The translations under genes and the position numbers were made by a program. Shown in pieces: positions 59,321-64,000 of a DNA stretch of 64,000 nt. The notes beneath the pieces were generated by a model. The model saw only the letters and a list, made by a program, of their open reading frames with translations. It was not told where the DNA came from and did not search any database. Within the stretch, counting starts at the first letter, position 1, and each line of letters starts with the position of its first letter. The DNA comes from Pricia antarctica (GTDB lineage: Bacteria; Bacteroidota; Bacteroidia; Flavobacteriales; Flavobacteriaceae), in the NCBI RefSeq assembly GCF_900101815.1, contig NZ_FNAO01000005.1:186001-250000 (forward strand), in the 5' to 3' direction.

Positions 59321-60163
59321 ATGAAGCACATCCTTATTCCCACCGATTTCTCCGAAAATGCATGGAACGCCATTACCTACGGCCTTGAAATGTTCAAAAA
59401 AACGAAATGTACGTTTTATCTGGTTCACGTCAACCCAATTCCGGCCTATTCCGGTGCGGGCACCTCCCTGCGTTCTTCGGATCCCGGTTTTAGAGACTCC
59501 CTTTTAAAGCAAAGCAAACTAGAACTACGGCAATTGACAGATCGTATACACAAAGTTATCCCGCTTAATCCAAAACATAACTTTATCCCTTTGGCTTTCT
59601 ACGATTTTTTCGTGGATGCCATAAAACGGGAGGCAGAAACCAGAAAAATCGATTTGATTATAATGGGTACCAAGGGGGCAACGGGACTAAAAAAAGCTAC
59701 TATAGGAAGCAATACCGGCGATGTCATCACGAAAGTGGCACATCCGTTATTGGCCGTTCCGGAAAATGCGGAATACACTACCCTAAAGGAAATCGCTTTT
59801 CCTACTGATTTTCAAATCGGCTATGACATAAAGGTATTGGACACCCTTATTGAAATAGCCACCATGAACAAGGCAGAAATCCGTATCATGAATGTTTCAA
59901 AAAACGGGAAGAATCTGACCGAAGAGCAACAAAAACATAAGGATTTTCTAGATGATTATCTCGTCGATATCGATCATAGTTTTCATTCCCTCACAGAACT
60001 CAAACTCGAAACCGCAGTTCAGGCCTTTATCGAAAGCCGTGATATCGACATGATTGCCATGGTCGCCAAAAACCTCAACTTTTTTCAACGGATATTATTT
60101 CGCCCAGACGTGGAGAAAATCAGCTACTACACCCAAGTGCCGTTTTTGGTATTGCACGAGTAG
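59321..60163 (+). CDS. Universal stress protein, tandem UspA domains
   Basis: A 280-aa protein, MKHILIPTDFSENAWNAITYGLEMFKKTKC at the start, with IDLIIMGTKGATGLKKATIGSNTGDVI as nucleotide loop and VEKISYYTQVPFLVLHE at the end. It is the intact paralog of the TAG-interrupted USP at 37585-38424 and shares with it the position directly after an RR/Crp gene. It keeps tyrosine where the other copy has the stop. A Crp/Fnr-type site lies upstream. Confidence 0.94.
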   Translation: MKHILIPTDFSENAWNAITYGLEMFKKTKCTFYLVHVNPIPAYSGAGTSLRSSDPGFRDSLLKQSKLELRQLTDRIHKVIPLNPKHNFIPLAFYDFFVDAIKREAETRKIDLIIMGTKGATGLKKATIGSNTGDVITKVAHPLLAVPENAEYTTLKEIAFPTDFQIGYDIKVLDTLIEIATMNKAEIRIMNVSKNGKNLTEEQQKHKDFLDDYLVDIDHSFHSLTELKLETAVQAFIESRDIDMIAMVAKNLNFFQRILFRPDVEKISYYTQVPFLVLHE

Positions 60164-60199
60164 CGAATGGTCCGAACTTTTTAAGTCCATAGACCTTGA

Positions 60200-61255
60200 T
60201 TAAACCCTTTGTCCTTTCAATTCCGCTACGAGTTGTTTGATATGTTGATTGCGCAATAACCCACCAAACTCTATTTCAAACGAAGGTAAATGAGGGGCCG
60301 CGTTCGCTTCCACAAGGGTAGGACCACTTGGAGTGATTGCAACATCCCAACCTATAAATCGATCCGGTATCACCGTAACGCCCTTTAGGACTTCTTCACA
60401 AGCTTCTTTAAAATAGGGTATTTTAAAACCTTCAAGTTTAAACCCACTGTCGGGGTGTTCATAAATCTCACCTCCGCCGTAATCAAGAAAATAGCGTCCC
60501 ATCCGTTTTAACGTGCCACTAGCAACGTTCACTCCAACTACAAAACCTCCTGAACTTGCATTATCGACAACACTACTACCAACCCCAAATCTCATAGCAG
60601 CACCAATAATTTCAGCTTGGCCTGAAGAAGTTATCAATGATATTATTCTCATGGTAGATACCGACCTATTGTGGATTTTATCGATTTCTTCGTGCTGTTT
60701 TATGATCTTCGTGTGAACGTAAGACCCTTTGAATATTAAATCGATTATAGCATCTATTTCTTTTTTCAGATGGTTTCGGGTCAATTTAAAACAGCCCTTT
60801 CCGCCATAGTCGGATAGCGGTCGAAGAAATAGACCTTCTAACTTATTTGCCTTAAAGACATTTTCAAAAAACTCGATAAGTTCAGCTTTACCAAATATTT
60901 GCCTATTCGTATTGTTGTAATGGAAACTGTTTCCAAGATTATAGCTGACTAACTTTGGGGTATGAAGTGAAGATTTTTCCAATAACAGCGAAAAAAATAA
61001 TTTGTTGTCCAATAGTGATCGGTAAGCAGGTTTGTGCAAAAGTTTACTATTTCCGATCGCGTTAATTTCTCCAGTGCTTAAATAATCCAAATAATTTTTG
61101 ACTTCCTTTCTGTATAAGTACTTAAAATAATAAAATGGAATTTCCCTCTTGGCCTTAATAATGACGAATACCTCTTTAATTATCTTGAAAAAACTCTTTT
61201 TATTTGGGTCATTGATAAAAACCTTAACTCTCCCAATATTATTAAAATTGCGCAT
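60200..61255 (-). CDS. Sugar-transfer-associated ATP-grasp protein
   Basis: A 351-aa cytosolic protein. ATP-grasp features: LFLRPLSDYGGKGCFKL (nucleotide loop), VHTKIIKQHEEIDKIHNRSVSTMRIIS, FGVGSSVVDNASSGGFVVGV and the metal-binding end GWDVAITPSGPTLVEANAAPHL. This is the ATPgrasp_ST pattern found in polysaccharide or capsule loci; it forms an amide-type bond, but the substrates are not known. Convergent with USP 59321, 36 bp apart. No glycan genes are near, so its role here is unclear. Confidence 0.85.
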   Translation of the reverse strand: MRNFNNIGRVKVFINDPNKKSFFKIIKEVFVIIKAKREIPFYYFKYLYRKEVKNYLDYLSTGEINAIGNSKLLHKPAYRSLLDNKLFFSLLLEKSSLHTPKLVSYNLGNSFHYNNTNRQIFGKAELIEFFENVFKANKLEGLFLRPLSDYGGKGCFKLTRNHLKKEIDAIIDLIFKGSYVHTKIIKQHEEIDKIHNRSVSTMRIISLITSSGQAEIIGAAMRFGVGSSVVDNASSGGFVVGVNVASGTLKRMGRYFLDYGGGEIYEHPDSGFKLEGFKIPYFKEACEEVLKGVTVIPDRFIGWDVAITPSGPTLVEANAAPHLPSFEIEFGGLLRNQHIKQLVAELKGQRV

Positions 61256-61599
61256 ACCATTAGATAGTAAGGTGTCATAAAGTCTGACGCCCTAAATTAA
61301 CCATTTAGAAAGTTTCCAGTTCTTAAAAATATAAAGTTTTATAGGAACGTTCGTAAAATAAAAATTTGGATAGACCTGTATTTCAATCGATTGTGTTAAA
61401 AGACATATCCAATCCCTATGAAAAACGTACGCTCATCGTGCTGATAACCCGCGGAACATCAATGTTAATGGGCCTTAGAATGATATATTGGCGCAAACCC
61501 TTATGAACCCATTTTTCTGTTATACTAATCGTTGTAATAACGTCAATACCCACAAAGGTTGATGAATAGCTTTGCATATTAAATCTAAAAAACATACAA
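61256..61599. other. Intergenic region upstream of the outer-membrane protein gene
   Basis: These 344 AT-rich bases hold no supported gene. A -7-like TAGCTTTG at 61567-61574 may serve the outer-membrane protein gene, though no good -33 element is seen. No Crp/Fnr-type palindrome was found. Confidence 0.45.
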
Positions 61600-62307
61600 A
61601 TGAAAAATCTTTATCGAGGGAATTCCAATAAGGCCCAGCTTGGAAATAAACGTACTGGGAAAACAACAAGAAACGCTTTGTTACTAGCCGTCACCATGGT
61701 ATTCGGGGCAGTGGGTATTTCGAACGCACAGCTAAGCAAAGGAGATGTGATGTTGGGAAGTGATTTTGGCAGCGGGCTGGTCAGTACCAGCAATAATGGT
61801 CTTTTTGGTTTAAATTTCGGTCTAAACGACGGTGCAGGGTACAACGTAGGTCTTAGCCCCAAAGTCGGTTTTTTTATAGCGGACAATTTTTTGATCGGTG
61901 TCTCCACCAATCTCGGGTTCACTAAATCTCCCGAGGTCAACGGTGTGTCGGCCAAATCTACGGTATACGGCATTCAGGCCTTGTCAAGATACTATTTGTT
62001 TCCTGGGGAAGTTGGGGTCGAAAACTTGTTACAAAGAGGTCGCTTTTTCGTAGAGGCCAACGGTGGTATTTCGGGCGTCAATATTAAAGATGGCCCTTCC
62101 ACTAATGGTTTTGCCCTTGGATTCGGACCTGGCTATTCGTACTTCATTACCGATAATGTTGCTTTGGAAACTACCTTGAAATACAACGGTTTGGCCGGTG
62201 GCGGGGACACAAGTTATCAAAATAGCATCGGATTGAATATTGGTATCCAGATATTTTTGCCTGCTTCCGAAGCGGAGAATATCATCGATCGCGAAACTAA
62301 TAACTAA
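61600..62307 (+). CDS. Outer-membrane beta-barrel protein
   Basis: A 235-aa protein with a signal peptide of unusual length, its basic start (MKNLYRGNSNKAQLGNKRTG) leading into ALLLAVTMVFGAVGISNAQ. The mature part shows alternating barrel strands (VGLSPKVGFFIADNFLIGVSTNLGF; GFALGFGPGYSYFITDNVALETTLKYNGLAGG), like OmpW/porin-type eight-stranded barrels. It ends with an acidic tail after the last strand. It is monocistronic and followed by a strong terminator. Function unknown. Confidence 0.85.
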   Translation: MKNLYRGNSNKAQLGNKRTGKTTRNALLLAVTMVFGAVGISNAQLSKGDVMLGSDFGSGLVSTSNNGLFGLNFGLNDGAGYNVGLSPKVGFFIADNFLIGVSTNLGFTKSPEVNGVSAKSTVYGIQALSRYYLFPGEVGVENLLQRGRFFVEANGGISGVNIKDGPSTNGFALGFGPGYSYFITDNVALETTLKYNGLAGGGDTSYQNSIGLNIGIQIFLPASEAENIIDRETNN

Positions 62308-62338
62308 TAGGATATTTGGAGCGCTGCAAAGTATTTTT

Positions 62339-62373
62339 AAAAAGGGCCGGAACGATGTTCCGGCCCTTTTTTT
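62339..62373 (+). terminator. Rho-independent terminator
   Basis: AAAGGGCCGGAAC (62341-62353) pairs exactly with GTTCCGGCCCTTT (62357-62369) around a three-base loop, followed by T. It ends the outer-membrane protein transcript; the A-rich upstream side lets it work for the convergent GreA/B-type gene too. Confidence 0.92.
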
Positions 62374-62389
62374 ATATCCGTGTTCAATG

Positions 62390-62899
62390 TCACTTTTGAC
62401 CGTACGCAATATCCATAACCTCAAACAACCTATATTCCTTAGCGAGTTTTAATGTAACCTTCTCTCCCACTTTTTTGTTCGTCAATAATTTAGCGATTGG
62501 CGAAACAAAAGAGATTTTTCCTTTGGATATATCCGCTTCATCTACGCCCGTAATCTGATATTTTTCTATTTTATTTGTAGTCCCGATCTTAAGGGTAACA
62601 AAGGCACCAAAGCGGACTTCATCTTTAGGTTGGATGTTCAGATGGACCACTTTCGCGCTCAGGATCCTAGTGTTGAGCAATTGCAGTTTAGCGTTGATAT
62701 GGTTTAAAGCAATACGACGCTCGTTCTCGTTGGCAGTATCCAGTGCTTCCCGTTCCTTGATCAGAAGTGTTTTTTCATCCGTTAGAGCTTCCATTCCCTT
62801 AGGAGTGACATAATTGGTTACCCCTGCTGGCAAATCGGCCCTTGGGGGTACCATCGGCACTTCTTCCTGATCATCCTCCTTTACAAATCCTCTACTCAT
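62390..62899 (-). CDS. GreA/GreB family transcription elongation factor
   Basis: A 169-aa protein. A helical N-terminal half (YVTPKGMEALTDEKTLLIKEREAL ... ERRIALNHINAKLQLLNTRILSAKVV) and a FKBP-like C-terminal domain (VRFGAFVTLKIG ... SPIAKLLTNKKVGEKVTLKL) match Gre factors, which rescue backtracked RNA polymerase. An N-terminal tail of about 28 residues (FVKEDDQEEVPMVPPRADLP) is GreB-like. It is convergent with the outer-membrane protein gene. Confidence 0.9.
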   Translation of the reverse strand: MSRGFVKEDDQEEVPMVPPRADLPAGVTNYVTPKGMEALTDEKTLLIKEREALDTANENERRIALNHINAKLQLLNTRILSAKVVHLNIQPKDEVRFGAFVTLKIGTTNKIEKYQITGVDEADISKGKISFVSPIAKLLTNKKVGEKVTLKLAKEYRLFEVMDIAYGQK

Positions 62900-63025
62900 A
62901 TTCGTTTACTTAGATTAATTTTCAATCCCATTCTCAAGATAAGAATAATATAGAAAAAGAAAGTCACATTGGGTTGGTTTTGCTTATCTTAACACCGAAT
63001 TGTTAATTCCAATAAACGGATACCG

Positions 63026-63538
63026 ATGAAATATGCGTTCGCCACAGTTGCTGTCTTTTTTATTGCTGTCGCGTGCAATGACCAGCCTCGGGAACTAAGT
63101 TCGACCAATCCTATCAATTGGGAAAAAAGAAGGATGACTAGTCCCATTTCTGATACGTTGGATACCGGGCACACCTTTTTATCGATCTACTCCTCCATTT
63201 ACATGCGCAACGATCAAGAGCAGTCCGACTTGACCGTTACTGTCAGTCTGCACAACCCGAACCGCGACGAAGATGTTTTTATCGATAAAGCGGTTTATTA
63301 CAACACCCACGGAGAGGCAATCCGTACTTATTTCGACCAAACTATTTTTATAAAGCCTATGGAAACCGTACAGATCGTTATCGACGGTATCGATAAGGAA
63401 GGCGGTACAGGTGCCAATTTTATTTTTGATTGGCAAAAAAAACGAAACAGCAACGAGCCTCTTTTCGAAGCCGTAATGATTAATACTTATGGCTCGCAAG
63501 GCCTTTCTTTCGTAACCGAGGGGAAACGTATCAAGTAA
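63026..63538 (+). CDS. DUF3124 lipoprotein
   Basis: A 170-aa lipoprotein (C17 in FFIAVAC). The DUF3124 pattern is visible: HTFLSIYSSIYMRNDQEQSDLTVTVSLHN, then VYYNTHGEAIRTYFDQTIFIKPMETVQIVIDGIDKEGGTGANFIFDW, and EAVMINTYGSQGLSFVTEGK at the end. The family has no known function. A TrkA-type membrane protein gene follows by 82 bp. Confidence 0.9.
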   Translation: MKYAFATVAVFFIAVACNDQPRELSSTNPINWEKRRMTSPISDTLDTGHTFLSIYSSIYMRNDQEQSDLTVTVSLHNPNRDEDVFIDKAVYYNTHGEAIRTYFDQTIFIKPMETVQIVIDGIDKEGGTGANFIFDWQKKRNSNEPLFEAVMINTYGSQGLSFVTEGKRIK

Positions 63539-63620
63539 CTTCCGAACTGGCCGAACCATGTATTCTCCGACTACCTCCCTAAAATGCATTTATGGATTTC
63601 AGGTTTTTAAATTATAGATT

Positions 63621-64000
63621 ATGATTGCAGCCATAACATTATTCCTCGTTGTTTCTCTTTCTGCCCTGATTACAAAAATAGCGGCGATCGCACTGATTCA
63701 TACGGGTCTTTCGACCGACATCGCCCGTTTTCAAGCGAGATCGGCCTATACCGGGGCAGGATTCACATCGAACGAATCCGAAAAAATCATGAACCATCCC
63801 GTGCGCCGCAAAATCATTTTCACCCTAATGCTGGTAGGTAATGCCGGTATCGTTACGGTGATGTCGTCCCTGATCTTGACCTTTGTATTGCCCGATACCT
63901 TGGCCACAAAATTATACGGCCTCCTGATCGTTATCGTGGGCATGAGCCTTATCTGGTGGGCCATTAAAAGTAAGTGGATCGACCGGAGATTATCTAAAAT
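63621..64000 (+). CDS. TrkA-type potassium-channel-like membrane protein, cut by window edge
   Basis: An ATG at 63621 opens a frame without stop to the end of the window (126 codons). It has three predicted helices: an N-terminal MIAAITLFLVVSLSALITKIAAIALIHTG, then after FQARSAYTGAGFTSNESEKIMNHPVRR two more (IIFTLMLVGNAGIVTVMSSL and LYGLLIVIVGMSLIWWAI). The layout is that of Bacteroidetes proteins annotated as TrkA-C-domain potassium transporters; the expected C-terminal regulator domain would lie beyond the window. Confidence 0.75.
   Translation, partial: MIAAITLFLVVSLSALITKIAAIALIHTGLSTDIARFQARSAYTGAGFTSNESEKIMNHPVRRKIIFTLMLVGNAGIVTVMSSLILTFVLPDTLATKLYGLLIVIVGMSLIWWAIKSKWIDRRLSK

Noticed and set aside
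1-64000. CRISPR arrays, prophage, insertion sequences or rRNA/tRNA genes
   Set aside because: No regularly spaced repeats, transposase or phage-like frames, or structured RNA genes were recognised anywhere in the window.

Overview
The window reads as chromosome of a marine-type flavobacterium (Bacteroidetes). Evidence: promoters with the Bacteroidetes -7 element TAnnTTTG, Bacteroidetes-type NirK with a C-terminal cytochrome c, a lipoprotein clade-II-like NosZ, many lipoproteins, and paired-domain universal stress proteins (USPs). No tRNA, rRNA, CRISPR array, insertion sequence or phage gene was recognised. The genus is not determined.

Layout. 1-2.2 kb: hypothetical protein, pirin, a Crp-type regulator and a DUF2945 protein. 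2.3-6.3 kb: an Rrf2 regulator (NsrR-like cysteines) and a compact cbb3-type oxidase. 6.5-14.2 kb: tryptophan-dioxygenase family protein, cupins, the Fe-S repair protein Ric, aconitase, a hemerythrin fusion and a ferredoxin. 14.2-18.8 kb: a heme-copper-oxidase-like membrane protein and nirK-nirV-sco. 19.1-21.6 kb: B12-dependent ribonucleotide reductase. 22-28.8 kb: the nos operon on the minus strand. 29.1-32.6 kb: a copper-receptor module of OprC/NosA type. 32.8-41.5 kb: USPs, hemN, a response-regulator/Crp fusion and a DUF308 protein. 41.6-47 kb: pckA, sdhA, sdhB and a USP. 47-53.5 kb: PPK2, two phosphate transporters and TonB. 53.8-57.8 kb: phosphofructokinase, a broken sterol-desaturase-like gene and sulfur-transfer proteins. 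57.9-60.2 kb: a decayed second signalling cassette with an intact USP. 60.2-64 kb: ATP-grasp, outer-membrane, GreA/B-type, DUF3124 and TrkA-type genes.

Function. The locus is an oxygen-limitation and partial-denitrification region. It encodes nitrite to NO (NirK) and N2O to N2 (NosZ) with copper supply, NO/Fe-S defence (Ric, hemerythrin, Rrf2), and oxygen-independent versions of heme and deoxynucleotide synthesis (HemN, NrdJ). It also carries a high-affinity-type oxidase, central-carbon enzymes, polyphosphate metabolism and seven full-length USP loci (one with an internal stop) plus one remnant. No NO reductase was recognised.

The strongest new observation is regulatory. Thirteen promoters carry a Crp/Fnr-type palindrome, ATGA-N6-TCA(T/G/C), whose centre lies 36.5 bp (11 cases) or 37.5 bp (2 cases) from the downstream edge of a TAnnTTT(G/A/T) -7 element. 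They precede nirK, nrdJ, the nos operon, the copper-receptor operon, hemN, five USPs, DUF308, tonB and pfk. This is class-II activator geometry and defines a candidate anoxia regulon. The response-regulator/Crp fusion at 38574-39626 is the best local candidate for the activator. A second copy of that regulator-USP cassette has decayed reciprocally.
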